A DNA stretch of 5,938 nt from Paludibacteraceae bacterium (GCA_017550055.1 JAFYMM010000241.1:1-5938); one strand, 5' to 3'. Positions 1-5,836 are shown, counted from the stretch's first letter. The notes: generated by a model not told the origin, from the sequence alone. Program-made: numbers and translations.

Positions 1-1375
1 CACGCAAGAAGTCTTGGTCGATAACCATAGCCTCATCGTCGCCTTTGTCGGCCAAACGCATTTGTTCTTTGAAGCGTTCTTCTTGGTCAATTGGGTCGTT
101 AAGCTCAGAGTAAGCATTAGCCAACTCTTTACCGTTCACCATCAACTCAAAGCGTTCTGTCAAACCTGGTTTAGAGCGGTGCATTTTTGTAAGTGGCGAC
201 ATTTCAACTGGATAGTCAGTGATGAAAGTAGGTTGGATGAAGTTGCCTTCGCAGAATTCACCAAAGATTTCATCAATGAGTTTACCTTTACCCATAGTGT
301 CGTCGATTTCCATATTGAGTTTTTTGCACACTTCGCGGATTTCATCTTCCGATTTGCCTTCAAGGTCATAACCAGTGAATTCTTTAATAGCTTCGAGGAT
401 AGGGAGTCGACGATATGGAGCTTTGAAAGAGATAGTTTTACCATCAATTTCAGTTTCAGTGCAACCATTCACAGCCAAACAGATGCGTTCCAACATTTGT
501 TCTGTGAACGACATCATCCAGTTGTAGTCTTTATATTGAACATAAAGCTCCATACAAGTGAACTCAGGGTTGTGAGTGCGGTCCAGACCTTCGTTACGGA
601 AATTTTTACCAATCTCATACACACCTTCGAAACCACCTACGATAAGACGTTTGAGATACAACTCAGTAGCAATACGCATATAAAGGTCGATATTCAATGA
701 GTTGTGGTGTGAGATAAATGGACGTGCCGAAGCACCACCAGCGATTGATTGAAGAATAGGAGTTTCTACTTCTGTATAACCAGCCTCATCCATCACAGCA
801 CGCATAGTTTTGATGATAGTCGAACGTTTCAAGAAAGTATCTTTCACTCCTTCGTTCACCACCAAGTCAACATAGCGTTGACGGTAACGCATTTCTTCAT
901 CATCGAAAGCATCGTAAGCCACACCATCTTTATATTTCACGATAGGAAGTGGACGCAACGATTTGCTCAATACTATAAGTTCTTGTGCGTGTACCGAAAT
1001 TTCGCCCATTTGAGTGCGGAACACAAAACCTCTGATACCTACAAAGTCACCAATATCCAACAATTTTTTAAATACTGTATTGTACATCTCTGGTTGTGCC
1101 TCTGTGTTGATATCGTCACGCGATACATACACTTGGATACGACCTTTTGAGTCTTGCAATTCGATGAACGAAGCCTTACCCATGATACGACGGCTCATGA
1201 TACGACCTGCGATACACACAGGACGAGGACTATCTTCATCCTTAAATTCTGCTTTTATATCTGTCGAGAATGCATTGGTTGGATACTCTGCTGCAGGATA
1301 TGGGTCAATACCCATTTGTCGCAATGCGTCTAACGATTGACGACGAATCACTTCTTGTTCTGATAATTCCATCAT
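1..1375 (-). CDS. lysS: Lysyl-tRNA synthetase, class II (3' end beyond window)
   Basis: Charges tRNA-Lys with lysine in the cytoplasm, using ATP. The minus-strand frame starts at the ATG at 1375 (a second ATG follows at once at 1372, so the start is uncertain by one codon) and is open to position 1, giving 458 residues. The N-terminal part has the OB-fold anticodon-binding domain, with MGKASF at residues 65-70, very like E. coli LysS. The catalytic domain follows, with the GGASARPF segment and class II motif 2, in which FRNEG is at residues 259-263 followed by HNPEF. The frame is cut at about the point where E. coli LysS (about 505 residues) is just short of motif 3 (GLGIGIDR), so the missing piece is short unless there is a C-terminal extension. 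No Shine-Dalgarno is present; the leader is A/T-only near the start. No TAnnTTTG promoter is visible in the 95-nt gap upstream, so it may be read from an upstream promoter. Family assignment is secure. Confidence 0.97.
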   Translation of the reverse strand, partial: MMELSEQEVIRRQSLDALRQMGIDPYPAAEYPTNAFSTDIKAEFKDEDSPRPVCIAGRIMSRRIMGKASFIELQDSKGRIQVYVSRDDINTEAQPEMYNTVFKKLLDIGDFVGIRGFVFRTQMGEISVHAQELIVLSKSLRPLPIVKYKDGVAYDAFDDEEMRYRQRYVDLVVNEGVKDTFLKRSTIIKTMRAVMDEAGYTEVETPILQSIAGGASARPFISHHNSLNIDLYMRIATELYLKRLIVGGFEGVYEIGKNFRNEGLDRTHNPEFTCMELYVQYKDYNWMMSFTEQMLERICLAVNGCTETEIDGKTISFKAPYRRLPILEAIKEFTGYDLEGKSEDEIREVCKKLNMEIDDTMGKGKLIDEIFGEFCEGNFIQPTFITDYPVEMSPLTKMHRSKPGLTERFELMVNGKELANAYSELNDPIDQEERFKEQMRLADKGDDEAMVIDQDFLR

Positions 1376-1410
1376 AATATATATATTTTTTTAGTTATTA
1401 ATCTTTTACA

Positions 1411-1451
1411 TTAGACATGAAGACAGGAATTACTCCTTTCTGTCGTGTCTA
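1411..1451. repeat. Imperfect palindrome with AGACA-N3-AGACA arm, nrnA-lysS gap
   Basis: The gap between the phosphoesterase stop and lysS holds the direct repeat AGACA-TGA-AGACA (1413-1425) and, facing it, TGTCG-TGTCT (1441-1450). On the minus strand the region can fold as AGACA/TGTCT outside, AGA/TCT in the middle and AGGA/TCCT inside, with small internal loops and a 5-nt loop. It lies in the lysS leader or the 3' end of the upstream transcript. It resembles the elements in the other two gaps. There is no long U-tract directly after it, so it is not a convincing intrinsic terminator. Function unknown. Confidence 0.5.
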
Positions 1452-1470
1452 TAGTCAACAGTTATCTGTC

Positions 1471-2475
1471 TTACGCATTAATCAACACACGGCGCAATTT
1501 GTCAAGTGTTTCTGCCATTGATTGTGTACTTTCGCCACCAGCAGCATTTTTATGACCACCGCCACCAAATTGTTCTGCCATAATATTTACCGCCACATCA
1601 CCTTGCGAACGGAATGAGAGTTTTATCTGCGTTTTATCTTCGCGCACCAAAACCGACTTATTTACATTTTCAATTTGGAGTGGCATATTCACGATACCCT
1701 CTGTATCGCCAACTTTGTAGTTGAATCGGTGCAACTCTTCTTGAGTCAACACTATGATAGCGGCATTACATTCTGGGATGATTTCCATCTTATTCAAGCA
1801 ATAGCCCAACAAGCGCAAACGGTCCTCTGAGTATGTGTGGAACACCTTATTATATATAGCATCTTTATCAACTCCTTTTTCGAGCAATGCTTTGATGATG
1901 ATATAAATTTCTGGGTTGTTTGAGTTATATGTAAAACCACCTGTGTCAGTCATCATACCTGTATAGATACATTCTGCCGATTCGAGCGACACCTCTTGAT
2001 AGAATCCCATGCGACACATGAAACGGAACACCAACTCACTTGCCGAAGATATTTCAGGGTGAGAAATTACCACATCGCAATTGATATTTGGATCCAAGTG
2101 GTGGTCAATCATCACTTTCTTAGCCTTACTTTGTTCAATAAGCGGTTTCATACCATTCACACGATCGAGTGTGTTATAATCTATACAGAAAATAACATCC
2201 GACTCTTTGATGATTTTCACTGCCTCTGTTTTATTTTCTTCCATGATAAATACCTTGTCGATACCTGGCATCCAGTTAAAGAACGAAGGATAGCGGTTAG
2301 GCACCATCACAGTTACATCTTTGCCCAATTGTTTCAATAGATGGTATAAACCAAGCGTAGCTCCAAGCGAGTCGCCATCTGGCGAAATATGTCCAGTCAA
2401 TAATATTTTGTTTGCATTGTCGATAAAACGACGAGATTGCACGATAGAATCTTCTTTGATAATTTTAGATAACAT
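1471..2475 (-). other. nrnA: NrnA-like module with possible independent start at 2475
   Basis: The internal ATG at 2475 opens MLSKIIKEDS, which is about where stand-alone Bacteroidales NrnA proteins begin, and would give 334 residues, a normal length for the family. The DNA before it is A/T-rich with TTAAA-like runs and no Shine-Dalgarno, just like the leaders of trpS, lysS and both transporters. No TAnnTTTG promoter is visible in the roughly 200 nt before it, so any separate translation would be from the transporter transcript. If the fusion is an artefact or recent, this is the true phosphoesterase gene. Symbol given by family recognition of the DHH and DHHA1 motifs. Confidence 0.55.
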
Positions 2476-3453
2476 AATAACTTTAAATTTTAATAATTGT
2501 TGTTTGACATTCATTTGCGAGATAAACATACCAGCCACCACTACCACTATACCCATGAGCATAATCCATTCAGGAGCAGCTTCTTTCACACACGCAAAAA
2601 ACGATTTATCTATCATACCTTGAGTCGCTGTTTGATACAGAGCCACAGCACCAATCACCCAAGCTAATATAGCCGTAACGCCAGGTTGTATGTTGTTGAA
2701 CACATTGGCACGTGTAGGACCAATTGTGCGCACACCATACGAAAAGAATAAGAATGCTATACACGATGCCGACAAAGCTAAACCTACGATAGCACCAAAG
2801 GCATCCCATGTTGTTTTTACAGTCCAATCTATAGCCACTACTTGCGACATCTCTCTCACCAACATTGTTGGCACAAAAAACAACAACGAGGTGCAGAACA
2901 TAAAGAACACCACTGTCAGTGTGTTGTATTTTTCTGGTATCTTGCGCAACACAAGGGTGTAAACAATAGATGCTATCACGCCCACAAACAAGAGCAAAAT
3001 ACCAATTACGTCGGCTGACAATTTACCGCCGTCCAATATAATCATCAACACACCTACCACCGATATCACAATACCCAATATATTCATCAACGTCACCTTC
3101 TCTCTCAACACAAAAAACGCAAACACTGGAGTCAACAATGGAATGAACGACAACATCACCGATGCAATGGTCGGACTTACATGGTTCAACGACTCAGCTT
3201 CGCACAAAAAGTAGATAAATGGTTCGGCAAACGACGCAAGCAAAAAATATTTCCAGTCTTTCAACTCAATTTTCTGCAACTGCTTCGATGCTAACCCTAC
3301 GATTCCAAGCACAATCGCCGCTATCGAAATACGTATCGACACCAACGTGGCTGCTGGGAATGTCTGCAGGGCAAAATCCGACATCAAATACGATGCCCCC
3401 CAAAAGATTTGAGCAATAACCAGAGCGATTATCGCCATAGTTTGTTTTTTCAT
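1471..3453 (-). CDS. EamA/DMT transporter fused in frame to NrnA-like DHH phosphoesterase
   Basis: A single 660-codon frame holds two proteins that are normally separate. Residues 1 to about 313 are a drug/metabolite-type transporter: two EamA repeats, about ten hydrophobic helices, with LREKVT and then NILGIV near residues 120-130 and ANVFNN at 249-254. Residues 327-660 match bifunctional oligoribonuclease/3'-phosphoadenosine-5'-phosphate phosphatase (NrnA): HISPDGDS (355-362), CIDYN (423-427), DHH (450-452), TDTGG (502-506) and the DHHA1 glycine loop GGGGH (630-634). NrnA removes nucleotides from very short RNAs and dephosphorylates pAp using divalent metal; all metal-binding motifs look intact. 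The linker 314-326 (MNVKQQLLKFKVI) is encoded by A/T-rich DNA resembling a gene leader. The transporter half is a paralogue of the product of 3528-4415, but has about 24 extra residues between the last two helices (270-293). Topology, if translated as one protein, would place NrnA in the cytoplasm, assuming the usual ten helices with both ends inside. It may equally be two genes whose separating stop was lost. Confidence 0.9.
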   Translation of the reverse strand: MKKQTMAIIALVIAQIFWGASYLMSDFALQTFPAATLVSIRISIAAIVLGIVGLASKQLQKIELKDWKYFLLASFAEPFIYFLCEAESLNHVSPTIASVMLSFIPLLTPVFAFFVLREKVTLMNILGIVISVVGVLMIILDGGKLSADVIGILLLFVGVIASIVYTLVLRKIPEKYNTLTVVFFMFCTSLLFFVPTMLVREMSQVVAIDWTVKTTWDAFGAIVGLALSASCIAFLFFSYGVRTIGPTRANVFNNIQPGVTAILAWVIGAVALYQTATQGMIDKSFFACVKEAAPEWIMLMGIVVVVAGMFISQMNVKQQLLKFKVIMLSKIIKEDSIVQSRRFIDNANKILLTGHISPDGDSLGATLGLYHLLKQLGKDVTVMVPNRYPSFFNWMPGIDKVFIMEENKTEAVKIIKESDVIFCIDYNTLDRVNGMKPLIEQSKAKKVMIDHHLDPNINCDVVISHPEISSASELVFRFMCRMGFYQEVSLESAECIYTGMMTDTGGFTYNSNNPEIYIIIKALLEKGVDKDAIYNKVFHTYSEDRLRLLGYCLNKMEIIPECNAAIIVLTQEELHRFNYKVGDTEGIVNMPLQIENVNKSVLVREDKTQIKLSFRSQGDVAVNIMAEQFGGGGHKNAAGGESTQSMAETLDKLRRVLINA

Positions 3454-3479
3454 ATATTAGCTTTTAAAATTTTTTTTTA

Positions 3480-3540
3480 ATAAAGACAGAAGAACAAAAC
3501 TACATAAAAATTTATGTTCTTATGTTATTATCGTCTTTTA
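3480..3540. repeat. Palindromic intergenic repeat between the two transporter genes
   Basis: This 61-bp block carries an outward arm ATAAAGACAGAAGAACAAAA (3480-3499), a central near-perfect palindrome ACATAAA-AA-TTTATGT (3502-3517), and TTATGTTCTTATGT (3512-3525) running on to GTCTTT at 3533. The first arm matches the reverse complement of 4619-4638 at 18 of 20 positions. The 14-mer at 3512-3525 recurs exactly at 4619-4632. It overlaps the last codons of the upstream transporter gene (3528-3540) and the candidate promoter of the downstream one. A weak terminator is possible on the minus strand, because T-rich sequence follows the central hairpin, but the stem is all A/T apart from one pair. 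Confidence 0.6.
3495..3502 (-). promoter_or_regulatory. Candidate -7 box for the transporter-NrnA gene
   Basis: The minus strand reads TAGTTTTG, a full match to the Bacteroidetes -7 consensus TAnnTTTG. No TTG is present about 20 nt upstream, so only half the promoter is supported. A start about 7 nt downstream (near 3488) would leave a leader of about 35 nt before the ATG at 3453. Confidence 0.35.
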
Positions 3541-4415
3541 AAATCAACTCCTTGTGAAATGAAAAGTCCCACTATCACCACCACAATACCTACCCATTTC
3601 ACTGCTGGTATCACTTCGCCATATATCATCCACACTGCCAACGCCGTGATGGCTGGTATCATATTATTAAACACATTCGCTTTCGTCACCCCTATCCTAC
3701 GCACCACATAGCAGAACAACACAAAACTCACCACCGACGCAAATACCGCCAACACCACTATCGACACCACCGACATCGGCAACACTGGGCGCGTACCCCA
3801 ATTCTGCAAGTCCAATGCCACAAACGTAGGTATAAAGAACAACAAACTCGACGCATGTACATAAAACACAATGCTCACATTTGTATATTCACCAGGTATC
3901 TTGCGCAAAATAGTCGAATACATCGCCGCCGACATCACTGCCCCCATCAGCACTACCAATCCCCATCCACTCACATTTATCTCGCCCTTCTCCACCACAA
4001 GCATCATCACACCTATCACCGACACCACAATCCCAACCATATTCCACCACGTCACTCTCTCTCTTAACCACACCCACGCCACCAATGGCGCAAACAGTGG
4101 TATCAATGCCATCACCACCGACGTGGTCGTAGCGCTCGTCATCCACAATCCGTATGTCTCGCACATGAAATAGCTAAACGGCTGAAAGGCTCCTCCCACC
4201 AAAAACAACCAAATATCTTGTTTGCGTGGTTTTTGCAATCTGCCAGCCACCCATCCATACAAACCCAACAACGCAGTCGCCAAACCTATCCTAAGAGTCA
4301 CCACCGTAATCGGATTAAAACTCTTCAACGCCTCTTGAGTAAACAAAAACGAACACGACCATACAGTCATCGCAATCATTATACCCACATACGCCGACCA
4401 ATTACTATTTTTCAT
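3528..4415 (-). CDS. EamA/DMT-family membrane transporter
   Basis: A 295-residue inner-membrane protein of the drug/metabolite transporter superfamily, the usual length for the family. It has about ten hydrophobic helices arranged as two EamA repeats (roughly residues 8-142 and 150-287). Family landmarks include LRERVT followed by NMVGIVVSVIGVMM at the end of the first repeat, KANVFNN in the second, and a glutamate (residue 267) in the GE pair before the last helix. The tail is short, ending FISQGVDFKRR, with positive charges as expected for a cytoplasmic end. Members export amino acids, metabolites or drugs; the substrate cannot be read from sequence. It is paralogous to the transporter half encoded just downstream, 74 nt away, suggesting an old tandem duplication. 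The coding strand is strongly G-rich over C (4021-4080 has 29 C and 3 G on the plus strand), in part a result of Val/Gly/Ala/Met/Trp-rich helices. The start at 4415 has an A/T-rich leader without Shine-Dalgarno. Confidence 0.92.
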   Translation of the reverse strand: MKNSNWSAYVGIMIAMTVWSCSFLFTQEALKSFNPITVVTLRIGLATALLGLYGWVAGRLQKPRKQDIWLFLVGGAFQPFSYFMCETYGLWMTSATTTSVVMALIPLFAPLVAWVWLRERVTWWNMVGIVVSVIGVMMLVVEKGEINVSGWGLVVLMGAVMSAAMYSTILRKIPGEYTNVSIVFYVHASSLLFFIPTFVALDLQNWGTRPVLPMSVVSIVVLAVFASVVSFVLFCYVVRRIGVTKANVFNNMIPAITALAVWMIYGEVIPAVKWVGIVVVIVGLFISQGVDFKRR

Positions 4416-4463
4416 TATCTTACTATTTTAAACATAATGATTTTTTTCTTTTAGACAAAAAGA

Positions 4464-4471
4464 CAAATCTA
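4464..4471 (-). promoter_or_regulatory. Candidate -7 box for the 4415-3528 transporter gene
   Basis: The minus strand reads TAGATTTG, matching TAnnTTTG. About 20 nt upstream is CTTTTC rather than TTG, so the -33 element is weak. A start near 4457 would give a leader of about 42 nt. The box is followed directly by TCTTTTTGTCT, so the AGACA-type repeat lies at the predicted transcription start. Confidence 0.38.
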
Positions 4472-4570
4472 AACATATTCTTTTTTTTCTGAAAAGTCTC
4501 GCTTTTACTACGTAAAATCTCGACACTAAAGACATATAAAAAAAATGTAACTTAAAACCTGTCTTTTTTC

Positions 4571-4601
4571 CGCTGAGATACACCGTAGGTGTAGCAAAGC
4601 G
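4571..4601. other. Hairpin, 6-bp perfect inner stem and 4-bp outer stem
   Basis: TACACC-GTA-GGTGTA (4579-4593) is a perfect 6-bp stem with a 3-nt loop. Outside it CGCT (4571-4574) pairs with AGCG (4598-4601), separated by a symmetric 4x4 internal loop. It is the most G/C-rich structure in the non-coding DNA and lies about 69-99 nt past the trpS stop. Neither strand has a T-run after it (the minus strand continues GGAAAAAAG), so it does not look like an intrinsic terminator. It may be the core of the surrounding repeat block or an RNA 3'-end structure. Confidence 0.5.
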
Positions 4602-4629
4602 TATGTCAAAAGAGAAAATTATGTTCTTA

Positions 4630-4662
4630 TGTCTTTATGTCTAAAAAATTGTCTTCCTGTCT
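4630..4662 (-). repeat. Two tandem AGACA-N3-AGACA units after trpS
   Basis: On the minus strand, AGACAGGAAGACA (4662-4650) is followed by AGACATAAAGACA (4642-4630). Within each unit the pentamers are 8 bp apart, and the units are 20 bp apart, each preceded by a T-run. The first unit begins 8 nt after the trpS stop codon. The second is also the right arm of the 198-bp inverted-repeat block. Confidence 0.65.
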
Positions 4663-4669
4663 AAAAAAA

Positions 4670-5659
4670 TCATCTGCGGAAACCAATAATTTGGCGCACC
4701 TCGTCGATAGTCTTTCTTGCACTTTCACGAGCTTTTTCAGCCCCCTCACGAGCAATCTTATCCAACAATTCAGTATTAGCCATATACTCAGCCAATCTCT
4801 CACGTATCGGAGCATTAAACGCCGCAATATCTGCCGCCAACTGTTTCTTCAAATCGCCATAGCGAATTGAACAGTCATTCCATTTCTCATCAAAATATTG
4901 ATAAGTATCTGGCGTAGAAACAATATTGAGGAACGTAAACAAGTTTTCAATCACTTCTGGACGTTGGCTATTAGGCTCTTGTGGACCTTGGTCTGTTACG
5001 GCCTTCATCACTTTTTTCTTAATCGTAGCCTCATCATCCATGAGGTAAATACAGTTTCCTTCCGATTTACCCATCTTACCCGAACCATCCAATCCTGGAA
5101 TCTTCACAGCCTTTTCGCTCAACGAAAAGTTTTGTGGCTCTGGGAAGAAATCCACACCATACATCGTATTGAAACGACGAGCAAACTTACGCGCCATCTC
5201 CATATTTTGCTCTTGGTCCTTACCCACAGGCACCTTCACCGCACGGTGCAACAAAATATCAGCTGCCATAAGTGTAGGATAAGTAAGCAAACCAGCATTC
5301 ACATTATCAGGTTGTTTGCGTGCCTTTTCCTTGAACGTAGTGCAACGCTCCAACTCGCCAAGATAAGCATTCATATTGAGGAAAAGATATAATTCCAACA
5401 CCTCTTTCACATCGCTTTGCACATAAATAGTCGATTTCTCAGGGTCAAGACCACAAGCCAAATACTCCGCAAGAATAGTGCGTGCGCTATTCACAATATT
5501 TTCAGGCTTCGGACGCGTAGTCAACGAGTGCCAGTCTGCAATAAAAAAATAACAATTATAGTCATTTTGCATCTGCAAAAAACTCTTTACAGCACCAAAA
5601 TAGTTACCCAAATGCAAATTTCCCGTAGGACGAATACCACTTACAACAGTCTCTTTCAT
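4670..5659 (-). CDS. trpS: Tryptophanyl-tRNA synthetase
   Basis: A class I synthetase that activates tryptophan with ATP and loads tRNA-Trp in the cytoplasm. The 329-residue length is normal for the bacterial enzyme, which works as a dimer. The Rossmann fold opens with SGIRPTG (7-13) and the HIGH-equivalent HLGN (16-19). Substrate-site landmarks follow: YPTLMAADIL (127-136), whose aspartate 134 corresponds to the residue that reads the indole nitrogen, then VGKDQ (145-149). The KMSKS loop appears as KMGKS (195-199), a mild variant. The C-terminal helical part (about 205-329) includes the alanine- and arginine-rich tail. The start at 5659 fits family N-termini (MKETVVSGIRPTG). It ends with TGA. 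A good Bacteroidetes promoter lies 65-95 nt upstream of the start. It is first of the four minus-strand genes seen here; the 254-nt repeat-rich gap after it suggests transcription may be partly separated from the transporter gene. Confidence 0.97.
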   Translation of the reverse strand: MKETVVSGIRPTGNLHLGNYFGAVKSFLQMQNDYNCYFFIADWHSLTTRPKPENIVNSARTILAEYLACGLDPEKSTIYVQSDVKEVLELYLFLNMNAYLGELERCTTFKEKARKQPDNVNAGLLTYPTLMAADILLHRAVKVPVGKDQEQNMEMARKFARRFNTMYGVDFFPEPQNFSLSEKAVKIPGLDGSGKMGKSEGNCIYLMDDEATIKKKVMKAVTDQGPQEPNSQRPEVIENLFTFLNIVSTPDTYQYFDEKWNDCSIRYGDLKKQLAADIAAFNAPIRERLAEYMANTELLDKIAREGAEKARESARKTIDEVRQIIGFRR

Positions 5660-5683
5660 ATTATTTTATAGTTTAAATTCATG

Positions 5684-5715
5684 ATTGTGCATTGTGCATT
5701 ATGCTTCGTGCATTG
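5684..5715. repeat. Degenerate 7-bp tandem repeat in the predicted trpS leader
   Basis: On the plus strand, ATTGTGC, ATTGTGC, ATTATGC and TTCGTGC follow one another (5684-5711), then a partial ATTG. On the minus strand this gives GCACAAT-type units between the predicted transcription start and the trpS ATG. Intergenic heptamer repeats of this kind occur in several bacterial groups; a role in the leader is not shown. Confidence 0.7.
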
Positions 5716-5723
5716 ATAAAGTG

Positions 5724-5754
5724 CAAAGATACAATTTTTTTTTCATTTATGCAA
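5724..5754 (-). promoter_or_regulatory. trpS promoter, Bacteroidetes primary sigma type
   Basis: The minus strand has TTG (5754-5752), a 20-nt spacer, and TATCTTTG (5731-5724), an exact TAnnTTTG -7 box. Spacing and both elements fit the Bacteroidetes housekeeping promoter. The start would fall near 5717, giving a leader of roughly 57 nt that holds the heptamer repeat. Confidence 0.72.
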
Positions 5755-5805
5755 TAGATAACCCACATAGAATTTCAACAAAAAAAACGAAAATGCAGAA
5801 AACGC

Positions 5806-5836
5806 AAATGCGCAAACGGGTGTTTTGTTTGCATTT
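5806..5836 (-). terminator. Possible terminator of an unseen upstream minus-strand gene
   Basis: Arms AAATGC-GC-AAAC (5806-5817) and GTTTGCATTT (5827-5836) form a 10-bp stem with a 2-nt bulge and a 9-nt loop. Read on the minus strand it is followed by GCG, TTTT, and further on a run of eight T (5780-5787 region). This fits a weak intrinsic terminator for a gene lying beyond 5938. The rest of 5660-5938 has no coding content that I can support. Confidence 0.35.

Larger units (their letters stand above)
4449..4646. repeat. 198-bp MITE-like block with imperfect terminal inverted repeats
   Basis: Most of the 254-bp trpS-transporter gap lies between two inverted arms: TTTTAGACAAAAAGACAAAT at 4449-4468 and, on the opposite strand, TTTTAGACATAAAGACATAA at 4646-4627, 17 of 20 identical. 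With gaps the similarity continues inward through an ACATA stretch. Inside are nested inverted repeats: AAAAG/CTTTT (4492-4506), TTTTAC-TAC-GTAAAA (4503-4517), AAAGACA/TGTCTTT (4528-4534 with 4560-4566) and a hairpin at 4571-4601. There is no coding content and no clear target-site duplication. The layout fits a decayed miniature inverted-repeat element or a structured intergenic repeat; its mobility is inference. Confidence 0.5.

Noticed and set aside
14..700. Long plus-strand open frame (228 codons) opposite lysS
   Set aside because: It is antisense to a clear lysS frame, rich in Phe/His/Ser as expected from complementing codons, and shows no family resemblance.
1453..1470. TTGACT on the minus strand as a -35 box for lysS
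   Set aside because: No matching -10 or Bacteroidetes TAnnTTTG box lies at a proper distance downstream.
2606..2827. 73-codon minus-strand frame overlapping the fused transporter, as evidence of a frameshift
   Set aside because: The main frame stays hydrophobic and family-like throughout and reaches the expected C-terminal helix; the other frame is Cys/Trp-rich noise.
3855..4173. Plus-strand frames of 70-100 codons, one very rich in His and Pro
   Set aside because: They lie opposite the transporter gene; the His/Pro/Thr richness follows from the C-rich complement of Val/Gly/Trp codons. No start signals.
4571..4601. THI-box-like GCTGAGATAC suggesting a TPP riboswitch on the plus strand
   Set aside because: The second conserved half of the thiamine riboswitch is absent, and downstream on that strand lies only the antisense of trpS.
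4449..4662. CRISPR-like array from repeated AGACA motifs
   Set aside because: Units are far too short, spacing is 8 and 20 bp, orientations are mixed and no cas gene is present.
4898..5392. 164-codon plus-strand frame opposite trpS
   Set aside because: Antisense shadow of a confidently identified synthetase gene; no recognisable domain.
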